Source of the DNA: Paracoccaceae bacterium
Lineage (GTDB): Bacteria > Pseudomonadota > Alphaproteobacteria > Rhodobacterales > Rhodobacteraceae
Direction: 5' to 3'
NCBI GenBank assembly: GCA_902631295.1
Contig: CACOXV010000002.1
Span: forward strand, 62,001-126,000
Length of the DNA: 64,000 nucleotides
Below are positions 49,335-59,296 of this stretch, in pieces (positions within the stretch are counted from its first letter, which is position 1; every line of letters starts with the position of its first letter). Position numbers and translations under genes: made by a program. The notes below the pieces were generated by a model. The model ran no database searches. It worked only from the letters and a program-made list of their open reading frames with translations, and had not been told where the DNA came from.

Positions 49335-50661
49335 ATGGCTGACCCTTTAAAAATGAATGCCACCGAACTAGGGGAGGCCTTTGAAAATAATCTTATCGAT
49401 ACTGTAGGGGCACTTGAGGCTTTTTTTGATGCCATACAAAAAAACACATTAACGGATCGTATTTTTGTAGCGGTTACTAAAGCGAGGGCAGTGGGTGAAG
49501 CGGAAGATGCCCGCAAAAGGCGAAAGTTCAATGCACTTACATGATCATTGGATGAGGTCCCATTAAGCTGGAAAGATCTGTTTGATATAGCGGGTTATCA
49601 AACCACTATTGGCTCGGACCTATTGAAAGGATGGATCCGAGAAAGTGACTGGGCAATTCTGAAACTTGCATCGATCAACGGAGTGATTACCTAGGGCAAA
49701 ACTCATTTGTCTGAGCTAGCCTTTTCCGGCCTGGGTTTAAATCCAATTACTCAGACCCCGCCCTGTGTTAATGATCTGGGTGCTCTTGCAGGCGGTTCCT
49801 CATACGGCGCGGCTGCATCCGTGGCTCTTGGTCTTGCTCCAGCAGCAATAGGTTAAGATAAAGGCGGCTCCGTTAGAATTCCAGCAGCGTGGAATGGTTT
49901 GGTAGGCTTAAAAACTACCGTAGGGCAAGTATCCATGGAAGGTGTTATTCCGTTGTGTAGAAGTTTTGATACTGTTGGTCCAATATTCAAAACAGTTGAC
50001 GATGCGGTGTTATTACTTTCAGTACTCACGGGAAATAAACCAGTGCATCTTAAGTCTAAACCTTTTTAAGGTGGACAGTTGGCAATACTGAAAGGTACCG
50101 TACTTAATGATTTACAGAAAAGGCCGGCGCTCGCTTTTGAAGAATCATTAAAGGCTCTATCAAAGTTCGGTTTTAAGATGGAAGAAATTGCGGTTGCTGA
50201 GTTAGACAGTGCTTTAGCACTCTCTAGTTTAGTGCCCACCGAAGCTTACGCTGAATGGAGGGATGAAATTGAGGCTTCACCTGACGTTATGTACGAAAAA
50301 ATACTGCAAAGGTTTCTTGGCGGAAGAGAAATTCTTGCATCTGATTACTTAACGGCAACGAGAGACTTGCAGGTCTTTAAAAGGATGTATGTCAACAATG
50401 TCTCAGAATTTAATGCGGTTATTTTGCTAACTTATCCTATTTTACCGCCAATTTTTGAAAGACTTAAGTCAGATAATGGCTACTACGTTCACAACACCTT
50501 ATACCTTAAGAAATACTCGAATTGCAAATGTATTAAATATTTGTGCTCTTACTCTTCCCACTAGCCAGCCAAGCTATGAAGTATCTATAATTGCTCCTCC
50601 TAATATGGAGAAAAAACTACTGAGAATTGGCAGAGCTGCCAAACTGGCAGTTCGAAATTAA
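49335..50661 (+). pseudogene. Amidase-signature family pseudogene (four in-frame stops, one frameshift)
   Basis: Read in one frame, this stretch gives a nearly full-length amidase: VPLSWKDLFDIAGY (catalytic Lys), GKTHLSELAFSGLG, LAGGSSYGAAASVALGLAPAAIG (Ser of the triad), then DKGGSVRIPAAWNGLVGLKTT (nucleophile Ser). It is broken by TGA at 49542, TAG at 49692, TAA at 49854 and TAA at 50067. A +1 shift near 50500-50515 moves the C-terminus (LRNTRIANVLNICALTLPT) to another frame. Three different stop codons argue against recoding. The intact relative would hydrolyse an amide to acid and ammonia. Homology is still clear, so inactivation is recent to moderate. Confidence 0.9.
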
Positions 50662-50779
50662 TTGAGCCTTTATCGTCACAATTTTTGAATTTTTTATGGT
50701 TTTTATGGACGCGTCACGCAGTGTAAGCTAATATGACATAATAAAGGGCGTTAGACCCGACAAATTGAGGCAAAGTTTT

Positions 50780-51955
50780 ATGTACCCCGAGCGGTTTTTA
50801 TACCTCCCGGAATACGCATTTCCGCGTTTACGTGCTCTGTTAGATGGGCATGATTTTGCTGGTCCACATTTTAATATGACTGTCGGCGAACCTCAGCATC
50901 GGTTTCCACTTTGGATTAAGGATATACTTTTTGAGCATTTTGACGGATTTAGTCGGTATCCAGCCAATGACGGTATTGAAAAACTTCAAAAATCTATAGT
51001 TGACTGGTTTTATAGGCGTTTTGGTGTGAGCCTAACTTCTGATAGGAACATTATACCGGTAAATGGTACTCGCGAGGGCCTGTATAATGTAAGCATGGCT
51101 TTGTGTCCCGAGAGACTGCGCGACAGGGTGCCGTTTGTACTCATACCAAATCCTTTCTACCAGGTTTATATGGTTTCAGCTTTATCGGTGAATTCAGAGC
51201 CACTTTTTATTTCAACAGATGAAAAGAGTGGTCATCTCCCAGATTACTCAGGTTTAAAAGCAGATATCCTTAATAATACTTCAGCCGCATACATTTGCTC
51301 ACCATCTAACCCACAAGGGGCAGTGGCAACGGTGGACTATCTAACCGAACTGATTGAGTTAGCTGAAAAATATGATTTCATAATTTTTGCTGATGAATGC
51401 TACAGCGAAATTTATCGGCATACTCCTCCACCGGGCTTGATGGAAATTTCACATAAGTTAGGAGCTGATCCTGATAGAGTAGTTTCATTTCATTCGCTAT
51501 CAAAGCGGTCGAACCTCCCAGGCTTGCGATCAGGTTTTGCAGCATCTGGCGAAAAAAATATAAAGCAAATGAAGCAACTGAGGGCTTATTCTGGAGCGCC
51601 TATTCCGGAACCTTTGCAGCATGTTTCTGCGTCGGTTTGGGATGATGAGGACCATGTAATTCAAAACCGAGAAATTTATAAGAAAAAATATAAATTTGCA
51701 GATAAAATTTTTGACGGTTTTGATGGGTATTTAAGTCCTGAAGCTGGATTTTTCCTTTGGTTAGATGTTGATAATGGCGAGAAAACCGCTTTAGACCTTT
51801 GGCAAACTTTTGGAGTGCGAGTTCTGCCAGGAAAGTATTTAGCTAAAGATTTAAATGGTCAAAGCCCAGGTGATCGCTTTATTCGAGTAGCGATGGTTTC
51901 TGAATTGGAAGAAACTAAAGAGGGACTAAAAAAAATACGAGAATTTCTTGATTAA
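50780..51955 (+). CDS. Class I/II aminotransferase (possible succinyldiaminopimelate aminotransferase)
   Basis: This ~391-residue fold-type I PLP enzyme has ICSPSNPQGAV (PLP/substrate contacts), FADECYSEIYR and FHSLSKRSNLPGLRSGF, where Lys forms the Schiff base, and the C-terminal FIRVAMV Arg for the substrate carboxylate. ATG 50780 (MYPERFLYLPEYAFPRL) is chosen over an in-frame TTG 15 bases upstream because GAGG lies about 9 bases before it. The sequence pattern is close to alphaproteobacterial DapC-type enzymes of lysine/peptidoglycan precursor synthesis. That assignment is probable, not certain. ftsK follows 20 bases later. Confidence 0.85.
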   Translation: MYPERFLYLPEYAFPRLRALLDGHDFAGPHFNMTVGEPQHRFPLWIKDILFEHFDGFSRYPANDGIEKLQKSIVDWFYRRFGVSLTSDRNIIPVNGTREGLYNVSMALCPERLRDRVPFVLIPNPFYQVYMVSALSVNSEPLFISTDEKSGHLPDYSGLKADILNNTSAAYICSPSNPQGAVATVDYLTELIELAEKYDFIIFADECYSEIYRHTPPPGLMEISHKLGADPDRVVSFHSLSKRSNLPGLRSGFAASGEKNIKQMKQLRAYSGAPIPEPLQHVSASVWDDEDHVIQNREIYKKKYKFADKIFDGFDGYLSPEAGFFLWLDVDNGEKTALDLWQTFGVRVLPGKYLAKDLNGQSPGDRFIRVAMVSELEETKEGLKKIREFLD

Positions 51956-51975
51956 ACAGATGAATAGGTTGAAAA

Positions 51976-54720
51976 ATGGCATATAATCAGGCGCCTAGTC
52001 GTAGCCCGCTCATAGACAGTACTGTGAAAGAAGCTTTGGAGAGGCGTGGAACTGAAATGCTGGGGCTAATACTTCTTGCGATTGGCATAGCTGCACTCTT
52101 ATTGCTTTGGTCTTATTCTCCAAGTGACAGAAGTTTCTGGTCAATTAGCGACGAACCGATACAAAATATTCTTGGTGTAATTGGCGCGTCTATAGCGGCC
52201 CCTTTGATACTTATTTTAGGCTGGGGTAGTTTTTCTTTGCCAATTTTTCTCATGGCGTGGGGCATTAGATTTGTATGTCATAGTGGGGCTGAACGCGCTA
52301 TTACGAGGATGATATTTCTTCCTATCGCCATGGCATTTTCTTCTGCTTTTTTTGCTACACTCGTACCTAATAATACATGGGTTCATCAATTTGGATTGGG
52401 TGGGTTATTTGGAGAGACCTCGGTTGGTATTTTACTAAGGTTGATACCAGAGGTTTCCAGTATATCAGTTAATACCATAACTTTATCAATGGCCATTATC
52501 TCGCTTTCGTCACTTTTATTTGTTTCTGGGTTTTCTAGAAAAGAAGTGATTAGTCTTTTCAAATTTTTATGCACCGGTACTTTTTTATTTTTTGTGCAAG
52601 CCCTATCTTTGGTTGCTGTGACTACTCGTTTTTTTGTTCCGCGAAGCGGTTTGCAGACGTTTGATACTCTAGGTCAGGATAGCGCTGTGAGTCAGAAGAT
52701 GGAGGGAATTCTAGGTAGGATACTTTCTAATCTGAAGTCAGCTATTGATAAAAATACCTCTCAGTTAGTTAGACATGAACCAATAATTGAAAACGAAGTT
52801 AATGACAAAGATGATCGTATAAGAAGCAAGATAACCTCCGTTATCAGAGATCGTGTACCTCCGGTCACAAGTCAGGAAGCAGTTACAAATCGTGACTATA
52901 GTGGTGTAAAAGTACAAACTACATCATTCTCAAATCTCCTTTCCTCATCTGACCGTCAAGAACCTCCGGTATCAAACTATGATCCCATTCCCCGTACTGA
53001 ATATCAACGAGAGAGACTTAATGACGATAGTTTTGAAGATCCCTTGGAATTTGAACAAGAAGTTAATCCTGAATACACAACTTATGAATATAAACCCCCA
53101 AAATTGGGATCTAAAAAGCTTGTTCATGCACCAATTTCAAAAACATTAAAAAAATCAAAGCGTGCAATAGAGGAGGCGGAACCAAGATTAAACTTTGATG
53201 ATGGAAAAGTAGATTTCGAATTGCCGCCTTTAAATTTATTAGCAACGCCTGTGGCTATTAAAAGAACGTATCTTTCGGATGAGGCTTTGGAAGAAAATGC
53301 GAGGCTTCTCGAGGCTGTGCTTGATGATTATGGAATCAAGGGTGAAATTGTAAGCGTGCGGCCGGGCCCAGTTGTCACGATGTATGAGTTAGAGCCAGCT
53401 CCAGGGTTAAAGGCAAGTCGAGTTATCGGATTAGCAGACGACATAGCTCGCTCAATGTCAGCACTTGCAGCAAGGGTTTCTACTCTACCTGGAAGGTCTG
53501 TGATTGGAATAGAGTTACCCAACGAGGACAGGGAAAAAGTTATCCTTAGGGAAATTTTCTCCAGTAAGTCTTTTGGTGATGGTAATCAGAAACTTCCTCT
53601 TGCGCTGGGCAAAGATATTGGTGGTGAGCCAGTAGTAGCCAATTTAGCAAAGATGCCACATCTCTTGATTGCTGGAACAACAGGCTCTGGAAAATCGGTC
53701 GCAATAAATACCATGATACTTTCTCTTCTGTATAAACTGACACCTGAAGAATGTAGGATGATAATGATTGATCCAAAAATGCTAGAATTAAGCGTTTATG
53801 ATGGGATACCTCATCTTTTAAGCCCTGTCGTTACTGATCCCAAAAAAGCGGTTGTTGCGCTCAAGTGGGTGGTTGGTGAAATGGAGGAACGATATCGAAG
53901 AATGTCAAAAATGGGCGTTCGTAATATCGATGGGTTTAATAATAGAGTTTCAGATGCCCTTATTAAAAATGAGAATTTTTCTCGTACAATACAAACTGGT
54001 TTTGATGAAGAAACCGGTGATCCAATTTTTGAAACAGAAGAGTTTGAACCTGAAAAGATGCCCTACATAGTAGTTGTAGTAGATGAGATGGCTGATCTTA
54101 TGATGGTTGCGGGTAAGGAAATTGAAGCTTGCATCCAGCGACTTGCCCAAATGGCGCGCGCTTCAGGAATTCATATAATTATGGCAACGCAAAGACCTTC
54201 GGTTGATGTAATAACTGGCACAGTAAAGGCTAATTTTCCTACTCGAATTTCTTTCCAAGTTACATCGAAGATTGATAGCCGCACAATTCTTGGTGAAATG
54301 GGGGCAGAGCAATTACTCGGAATGGGAGACATGCTTTACATGGCGGGTGGATCAAAGATAATGCGGTGTCATGGTCCATTTGTAAGCGATGAAGAAGTTG
54401 AAGAAGTCGTCAGACATCTTAAGGCTTTTGGACCACCAAACTATATGTCTGGGGTTGTCGACGGTCCGAATGATGAAAAAGCTGATGGGATTGATATGGT
54501 GCTTGGGCTTGGTAGCTCTACTGACGGTGAAGATGCAATTTATGACGAGGCTGTATCCATCGTATTGAGGGACCGAAAGTGTTCTACAAGTTACATACAA
54601 CGCAAACTCTCTATCGGATATAATAAAGCAGCACGCCTGGTAGAGCAGATGGAAGAGCAAGGTTTAGTTTCCACTGCTAACCATGTTGGCAAACGAGAAA
54701 TACTAGTCCCAGAACAGTGA
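51976..54720 (+). CDS. ftsK: DNA translocase FtsK
   Basis: This 914-residue protein has an N-terminal region of about four or five membrane helices (residues ~28-215) that anchors it at the division septum, then a charged linker (~220-420). The RecA-like motor has Walker [10 protein letters not shown] near residue 568 and Walker [12 protein letters not shown] near 700. A C-terminal winged-helix gamma domain (last ~65 residues, [20 protein letters not shown]) reads KOPS sequences. It pumps DNA and activates XerCD at dif to resolve chromosome dimers. The linker is short, as in other alphaproteobacteria. lolA follows. Confidence 0.97.
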   Translation: MAYNQAPSRSPLIDSTVKEALERRGTEMLGLILLAIGIAALLLLWSYSPSDRSFWSISDEPIQNILGVIGASIAAPLILILGWGSFSLPIFLMAWGIRFVCHSGAERAITRMIFLPIAMAFSSAFFATLVPNNTWVHQFGLGGLFGETSVGILLRLIPEVSSISVNTITLSMAIISLSSLLFVSGFSRKEVISLFKFLCTGTFLFFVQALSLVAVTTRFFVPRSGLQTFDTLGQDSAVSQKMEGILGRILSNLKSAIDKNTSQLVRHEPIIENEVNDKDDRIRSKITSVIRDRVPPVTSQEAVTNRDYSGVKVQTTSFSNLLSSSDRQEPPVSNYDPIPRTEYQRERLNDDSFEDPLEFEQEVNPEYTTYEYKPPKLGSKKLVHAPISKTLKKSKRAIEEAEPRLNFDDGKVDFELPPLNLLATPVAIKRTYLSDEALEENARLLEAVLDDYGIKGEIVSVRPGPVVTMYELEPAPGLKASRVIGLADDIARSMSALAARVSTLPGRSVIGIELPNEDREKVILREIFSSKSFGDGNQKLPLALGKDIGGEPVVANLAKMPHLLIAGTTGSGKSVAINTMILSLLYKLTPEECRMIMIDPKMLELSVYDGIPHLLSPVVTDPKKAVVALKWVVGEMEERYRRMSKMGVRNIDGFNNRVSDALIKNENFSRTIQTGFDEETGDPIFETEEFEPEKMPYIVVVVDEMADLMMVAGKEIEACIQRLAQMARASGIHIIMATQRPSVDVITGTVKANFPTRISFQVTSKIDSRTILGEMGAEQLLGMGDMLYMAGGSKIMRCHGPFVSDEEVEEVVRHLKAFGPPNYMSGVVDGPNDEKADGIDMVLGLGSSTDGEDAIYDEAVSIVLRDRKCSTSYIQRKLSIGYNKAARLVEQMEEQGLVSTANHVGKREILVPEQ

Positions 54721-54777
54721 GCTAATGAAAATTAGCTATTGAATAATATATTAGATCAAATCGGAAATATAATTTTA

Positions 54778-55374
54778 ATGAAGTTTTTAGCAATTTTTTT
54801 TTGTATCTGGCTATTTGGGCTAAAAATTGCAAGTGCTGAAAAATTATCTTTAGTTGAGTTATCGAATTATTTTAACAGAGTCGATACTTTTCAAGCGGAT
54901 TTTCAGCAATTCTCTGATGACGGTTCTTTAGCAAGTGGTGTTATTTTAATAAAAAAGCCAGGAAGATTAAGAATAGATTATGAAAGACCAGAAGACCTAC
55001 TCATACTTGCATCGGGCGGTCAGCTTGCTATTTTTGATCCGAAAGGAGACCCAGAGCCAACTTCGTTTCCCTTAAATGTCACACCCTTTTCGATAGTTCT
55101 TAAAAGTCAGATCAACCTTGTCGGATCATCCAACATTCTTTCTCACGAGTATAGTCAAGGTGAAACTTCCCTCGCTTTATATGATCCTAAATATCCAGAG
55201 CGTGGACATATTCAATTAATTTTTTCAGGTGAAACGCCTATTCTTGATCGCTGGCTGATACAGGATGAGTTTGGCAACATTACTATGATGAGTATTGAGC
55301 GATACAAAGAAAATATTGCCCTAGGTGAGATGCAATTTAATATCCCGCTGGAAATAGAAAGACGAAGAAATTAA
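54778..55374 (+). CDS. lolA: Outer-membrane lipoprotein carrier protein LolA
   Basis: This ~198-residue periplasmic chaperone ferries lipoproteins from LolCDE to the outer membrane. ATG 54778 starts a signal peptide (MKFLAIFFCIWLFGLKIASA); an upstream TTG (54739) would add residues in front of it and is less likely. The LolA pattern is clear: LSNYFNRVDTFQADFQQFS, GVILIKKPGRLRIDYE (the conserved Arg/Pro), and alternating strands of the open barrel. It lies just after ftsK, a common order in Rhodobacterales. Confidence 0.92.
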   Translation: MKFLAIFFCIWLFGLKIASAEKLSLVELSNYFNRVDTFQADFQQFSDDGSLASGVILIKKPGRLRIDYERPEDLLILASGGQLAIFDPKGDPEPTSFPLNVTPFSIVLKSQINLVGSSNILSHEYSQGETSLALYDPKYPERGHIQLIFSGETPILDRWLIQDEFGNITMMSIERYKENIALGEMQFNIPLEIERRRN

Positions 55375-55379
55375 ACTTA

Positions 55380-55964
55380 TCAAGTCCTGATACAGCTTTC
55401 GAGCTGTCTCTTATATTTTAAGCTTCGATTTCCAACATTATCTGCCTTTTTAATCAGCCACTTTTTTCTCTTGTACGAACCTTTTAGGTATCCTACCTGA
55501 CCCTCGTGATAGGCAAGATATTGATTTTTTGCATCACTTAGAGAAACACCTGTTAGTTTCCTTGTCTTGGTCATGTACCAGCCCATGAAATCTGCAGAAT
55601 CCCTTATACTACTTCGTCTAGCGATCGAGCGGCCGGTAGCTTTTTTATAGTCAGCCCAAGTGCCATCGAGTGCTTGGGCGTATCCAAACGCAGAGCTCTC
55701 ACGTCCTAACGGTATAATCCCTAGAAAATAGCGCATTGGTGTTTTTGCTCGATTTTGAAAACTACTTTCATAATAAATTACTGCCATTTGGACATGAACC
55801 GGTACTCCCCATTTACGATTAGTATTCCTGAATGCTCTGTAATAATATCTTTTGCTAGCTAGAATTGAGCATGCATTGTCGTAGTCTATTGGCTTCTTAA
55901 AACCGTCGAAGCTACAAGAAGATAAAAAACAAATTATTAACACACTGCGAAGAATTCTGCCCAT
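55380..55964 (-). CDS. Lytic transglycosylase (SLT-domain) lipoprotein
   Basis: This ~194-residue protein begins at ATG 55964, preceded by GAGGGG, with a signal peptide and lipobox (FLSSCS); an in-frame ATG 48 bases upstream lacks these. The SLT fold is seen in HVQMAVIYYESSF, with the catalytic Glu in YES, GYAQALDGTWADYKKATG, and QYLAYHEGQVGYLKG. It should cleave peptidoglycan to 1,6-anhydromuropeptides at the outer membrane. The small size suggests a minimal catalytic domain. It converges with lolA, 5 bases apart. Confidence 0.88.
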   Translation of the reverse strand: MGRILRSVLIICFLSSCSFDGFKKPIDYDNACSILASKRYYYRAFRNTNRKWGVPVHVQMAVIYYESSFQNRAKTPMRYFLGIIPLGRESSAFGYAQALDGTWADYKKATGRSIARRSSIRDSADFMGWYMTKTRKLTGVSLSDAKNQYLAYHEGQVGYLKGSYKRKKWLIKKADNVGNRSLKYKRQLESCIRT

Positions 55965-56172
55965 TGCCCCTCGCTTTTTAGTTACCCTTAATGAATAGAT
56001 AAAAAATTTCAAAATGTAAAAAACAAACTTAATTAAATGTCATCAAATCGAAAACACCGTATTTTTTGGTTTATTTTTTCAATTGGTAGACGCCATAAAT
56101 TGTAGTACTGATGTTTTTATAGATCGAAAAAGCTCTTGAAAGCTAACAATTTCAGAGTTAGGGCTTGTAACT

Positions 56173-56499
56173 ATGTTTACAAAGTTTGCTAAATATCATC
56201 TTGGACAAGTAGTACGGCATAAAAAACACCCTTTTCGTGGAGTTGTTTTTGACGTTGACCCAGAATTTAATAATTCTGATGAATGGTATGAAAACCTGCC
56301 AGAAGATGGTCGTCCCTCAAAAGAGCAACCGTTTTATCATTTACTTGCTGAAAATGAGAATACGTTTTACGTTGCATATGTATCGGAGCAAAACCTAGTT
56401 GAAGATGCATCTGGTGAACCTGTCGAACATCCGGATGTCCGAGATTTATTCGGACCTTTTAAGGACGGTCACTATCCTCTATACTTCCATTTGAACTGA
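56173..56499 (+). CDS. hspQ: Heat shock protein HspQ
   Basis: This 108-residue hemimethylated-DNA-binding/YccV-like protein starts AKYHLGQVVRHKKHPFRGVVFDVDPEF and has PFYHLLAEN and YVSEQNLV. In enterobacteria HspQ is a heat-inducible adaptor and specificity factor for Lon and is itself a Lon substrate. A CTTGAAA lies at 56135-56141, but no matching -10 is seen before the start, so heat-shock control is not shown here. A stand-alone LON domain protein is encoded 9 kb upstream. Confidence 0.92.
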   Translation: MFTKFAKYHLGQVVRHKKHPFRGVVFDVDPEFNNSDEWYENLPEDGRPSKEQPFYHLLAENENTFYVAYVSEQNLVEDASGEPVEHPDVRDLFGPFKDGHYPLYFHLN

Positions 56500-56579
56500 T
56501 CATCTTAAAACTTATTTCAGTGCCCTTTACTGTGATAGAGTCCAAAGCAGTTTATGATAATTCATATTGCAAAAAAGTA

Positions 56580-57212
56580 CTATAAAACGCTTTTTAAAGG
56601 TAAAGGTTGACACTTAATTTCGTATATTTTTGGTTTCTTATTTTCAAAGGTAAGTAAGTTCTCCTTAAGTGCAAAGCCCCAGTGATACCCACCGAGTCCA
56701 CCAGACTTCTTTACTACTCTGTGACAAGGTATTAAAAAGCTTATTGGGTTTCGGCCAATTGCCGTTCCTACTGCACGAACCGATGATGGCTGATCAATTT
56801 CAGTTGCCACATCGGAGTAAGTTGCAACTTGACCAGCTTTTATTTGTAGTAGTGCGCGCCAGACCTTTATCTGAAATGGTGACCCAATAATGTGTAAATT
56901 TGTTTTCCCAGAAAAATTAAATACTGGCGCTGATAAGTTTTTTGCATGATTTTCATCATGGGTAAATTTTGCATGCGGCCATCGCTGGGTCATATCTTGC
57001 ATTGTTCTTGCATCGCCCGTGTTCTCTGAAAACGCTAGCCCGCAAATCCCTAATGCTGTGCTCATAATTAGCACATTCCCAAACGGGCTTTGTGAAAAAC
57101 CGTAGTTAATTTCAAATTTATGGGTTTTTGACAAAATGTCTTTAACGCTTTCGGCTCGCCAATTTATAGTAAGATCATATAATTTTTGGCTGCCTGAATG
57201 AGAATTGTCCAT
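56580..57212 (-). CDS. ogt: Methylated-DNA--protein-cysteine methyltransferase (Ada C-terminal type)
   Basis: This 210-residue suicide enzyme moves the alkyl group from O6-methylguanine to Cys163 in IPCHRVV; the helix-turn-helix around SSVRAVGTAIGRNP inserts in the minor groove. The first ~27 residues (SGSQKLYDLTINWRAES) resemble the last helix of an AraC-type DNA-binding domain, as found in Ada-like fusions, so this may be the truncated remainder of such a fusion. An in-frame stop lies just upstream of the start. DNA repair should be intact, but transcriptional self-control would be lost. Confidence 0.88.
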   Translation of the reverse strand: MDNSHSGSQKLYDLTINWRAESVKDILSKTHKFEINYGFSQSPFGNVLIMSTALGICGLAFSENTGDARTMQDMTQRWPHAKFTHDENHAKNLSAPVFNFSGKTNLHIIGSPFQIKVWRALLQIKAGQVATYSDVATEIDQPSSVRAVGTAIGRNPISFLIPCHRVVKKSGGLGGYHWGFALKENLLTFENKKPKIYEIKCQPLPLKSVL

Positions 57213-57577
57213 TATGAAACTAATGCCCTAGTATATGATATCATGAATATTTAAAATATGATGTATTAACCAAAATAAAACTATGTTTTAGAATTAGCAT
57301 TTTTCATTCGAACAAAAATGTTACAAACTGAAATAAGCTACCCTTTTCTTTGCTTAAAATATAATGATACAGTTTTGTTCTCTTGGAAAAATAATTTCAA
57401 GTGATATTACACGATCCGTTATGTAATTATTTAGTATTTGAGAAATTTTTGAGCAAGGTCAGAAAGCTTATTTTGAAACCAAGAGTAAACCTTAAGACAT
57501 GAATGTTGTCACACTTTCTTTAACTTTTGCATTTAGTGCTTCGTCCGTTGATATTGTATATTCGAGGGTAAAAATTC
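57213..57577. other. Divergent intergenic region, no gene recognised
   Basis: This 365-base AT-rich interval lies between ogt (minus) and the adenosine-kinase-like gene (plus). No ORF with coding character, RNA gene or terminator was found. A TATAAT lies at 57360-57365 without a fitting -35. The right end has GAGGG as Shine-Dalgarno for the kinase. It may contain decayed 5' sequence of the ogt/Ada fusion, which I could not confirm by eye. Confidence 0.5.
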
Positions 57578-58591
57578 ATGAAAAAATATGATGTAGTTGG
57601 TATCGGAAATGCTGTAGTTGATATAATTTCTTCATGTGATGACGGCTTCCTCAAAAAAATGGGGATTGAAAAAGGAATTATGCAGCTCATTGATAAAGAC
57701 CGCTCAGAACTCTTGTATAATTCGATGGGTTCAAGAACGAATGCCGCGGGTGGTTCAGTGGCGAATACAGTTGCTGGTATCAGTTCTCTTGGAGGTGAAA
57801 CTGCTTTTGTTGGTCGTGTTAATGATGATGATTTAGGTAGGTTTTATGCGCAAGCGACTAGAGATGCTGGTACGGACTTTCTCAATCCACCAGTTCCTAA
57901 CGGTTTACTACCGACATCACGGTCAATGATCTTTAATTCTCAAGATGGGGATCGCTCAATGAATACCTATTTGGGTATTTCCGGTGATTTGAGTACTGAT
58001 GATATTCCAACTGATTTAGCTAACAATGCTGCTATTGTATTCCTGGAAGGATATCTCTTCGATAAGAGTAAAGGAAAAGATGCTTTTGTTAAGCTAGCCC
58101 GCGATACAAAACTAGCTGGCGGCAAAACAGGAATAGCTATATCTGATCCTTTTTGTGTAGAGCGGCATCGAAGTGATTTTCTAAATTTAATTGAGAATGA
58201 TCTTGATTTTGTTATTGGAAATGAAGATGAAATTAAGAGCCTGTTTAAAACTGAAGATGTAGAAATAGCTCTCGAAAAAACAAGTAAAATATGTCCTCTG
58301 GTTGTTTGTACAAAAGCTCATAAAGGGGTTACTGCAATCAAAGGTATGCAAAGAGTGGATGCAGGGGTTAATAAAATTTCACCCATCGACACAACTGGCG
58401 CAGGAGATCAATTTGCAGCAGGTTTCCTGTACGGTATAGCTTATAGTTACGACTTAGAAACAAGTTGCAAGATGGGTAATGTCGCTGCCGGTGAAGTTAT
58501 TGGACATATTGGTCCAAGGCCAAAGGTTTCAGTAAAAAACTTGTTTATTCAGTCTGGCCTTATGTCAGATCTTACACGCGAAGAACTTTGA
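57578..58591 (+). CDS. PfkB-family kinase (adenosine kinase-like)
   Basis: This 337-residue ribokinase-fold enzyme has YDVVGIGNAVVDII at the N-terminus, NAAGGSVANTVAGISSLGG (substrate-binding signature 1) and DTTGAGDQFAAGFLYG (signature 2, with the catalytic Asp and anion hole). The pattern is typical of alphaproteobacterial proteins annotated as adenosine kinase, which phosphorylate adenosine or another nucleoside/sugar with ATP. The exact substrate is inferred from family likeness only. A HIT protein gene follows after 43 bases, possibly linking purine nucleoside salvage steps. Confidence 0.88.
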   Translation: MKKYDVVGIGNAVVDIISSCDDGFLKKMGIEKGIMQLIDKDRSELLYNSMGSRTNAAGGSVANTVAGISSLGGETAFVGRVNDDDLGRFYAQATRDAGTDFLNPPVPNGLLPTSRSMIFNSQDGDRSMNTYLGISGDLSTDDIPTDLANNAAIVFLEGYLFDKSKGKDAFVKLARDTKLAGGKTGIAISDPFCVERHRSDFLNLIENDLDFVIGNEDEIKSLFKTEDVEIALEKTSKICPLVVCTKAHKGVTAIKGMQRVDAGVNKISPIDTTGAGDQFAAGFLYGIAYSYDLETSCKMGNVAAGEVIGHIGPRPKVSVKNLFIQSGLMSDLTREEL

Positions 58592-58634
58592 AATTAGAAA
58601 ACGGTATTAAATAGAAGTAAAAATTGAGAGAGAG

Positions 58635-59018
58635 ATGTCATATACTTACGATAACCAAAATATTTTTGCAAAAATACTACGTAATGAGATTCCTTGTAAT
58701 AAAGTCTTAGAAACTGATCACAGTTTAGCATTTCATGATATAAATCCAGCAGCGCCAAAGCATGTTTTAATAATACCAAAGGGTTCCTATGTTACTTATG
58801 ATCATTTCGCCCAAACTGCTACTGATGATGAGATTACAGATTTTGTAAGAGCAATTGGTGAGGTCTGTAAAATTTTAAAAGTGGAGCCTGGGCAGGGCGG
58901 TGGTGGATTTAGGGCTATCTCAAACGCTGGTGAGGTGGGACGGCAAGAAGTACCACATTTGCATGTTCATATTCTAGGTGGGCGAAATTTGGGACCTATG
59001 GTATCAAAAAGCCAGTAG
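58635..59018 (+). CDS. HIT (HINT-type) nucleotide hydrolase
   Basis: This 127-residue protein begins with IFAKILRNEIPCNKVLETD, then FHDINPAAPKHVLIIPK, and ends with the histidine triad HLHVHILGG. HINT enzymes hydrolyse nucleoside phosphoramidates such as AMP-lysine and aminoacyl-AMP. A purine-rich AGAGAGAG precedes the start. Located between the adenosine-kinase-like gene and a small zinc-finger gene. Confidence 0.93.
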   Translation: MSYTYDNQNIFAKILRNEIPCNKVLETDHSLAFHDINPAAPKHVLIIPKGSYVTYDHFAQTATDDEITDFVRAIGEVCKILKVEPGQGGGGFRAISNAGEVGRQEVPHLHVHILGGRNLGPMVSKSQ

Positions 59019-59069
59019 GTATTTAGTTTAGGATTGTTATATGGGTTTAGACATGGGTAGGATGAAAGT

Positions 59070-59255
59070 ATGGTAGTCGAGGCGCCAGAAACAAAAGTAG
59101 TGGATACGTTTCGTGTTGCGTGTGACGGTGGTGATGGAGCGCTTGGCCATCCCAAGGTTTGGTTGCAAATTCCAACAGATAGGGGATGGGTAGAGTGCCC
59201 TTATTGCGACTGTAAAATTATTCATCGAACTTTTGAGGCTAAATTGTCCGAATAG
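59070..59255 (+). CDS. Small zinc-finger protein (zf-CHCC, NDUFS6-like)
   Basis: This 61-residue protein carries the CHCC zinc-finger pattern: VACDGGDGALGHPKVWL (Cys and His), then VECPYCDCKIIHR (Cys pair). The family is shared by alphaproteobacteria and mitochondria, where NDUFS6 is an accessory subunit of respiratory complex I. The bacterial protein may associate with complex I, but no complex I genes are in the window. Compact, with no signal peptide. Confidence 0.85.
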   Translation: MVVEAPETKVVDTFRVACDGGDGALGHPKVWLQIPTDRGWVECPYCDCKIIHRTFEAKLSE

Positions 59256-59296
59256 TGCTATTTGTTATTAAATTGAGCGTGAATGGATGAAAGAAA

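Noticed and set aside
49335-50661. Stop-codon readthrough or an altered genetic code in the amidase gene
   Set aside because: All three stop codons appear and a frameshift is also present, while every other gene in the window uses the standard code.
56135-56141. A sigma-32 promoter for hspQ based on CTTGAAA
   Set aside because: No -10 element is seen at proper spacing, and the motif is only 31 bases before the start codon.
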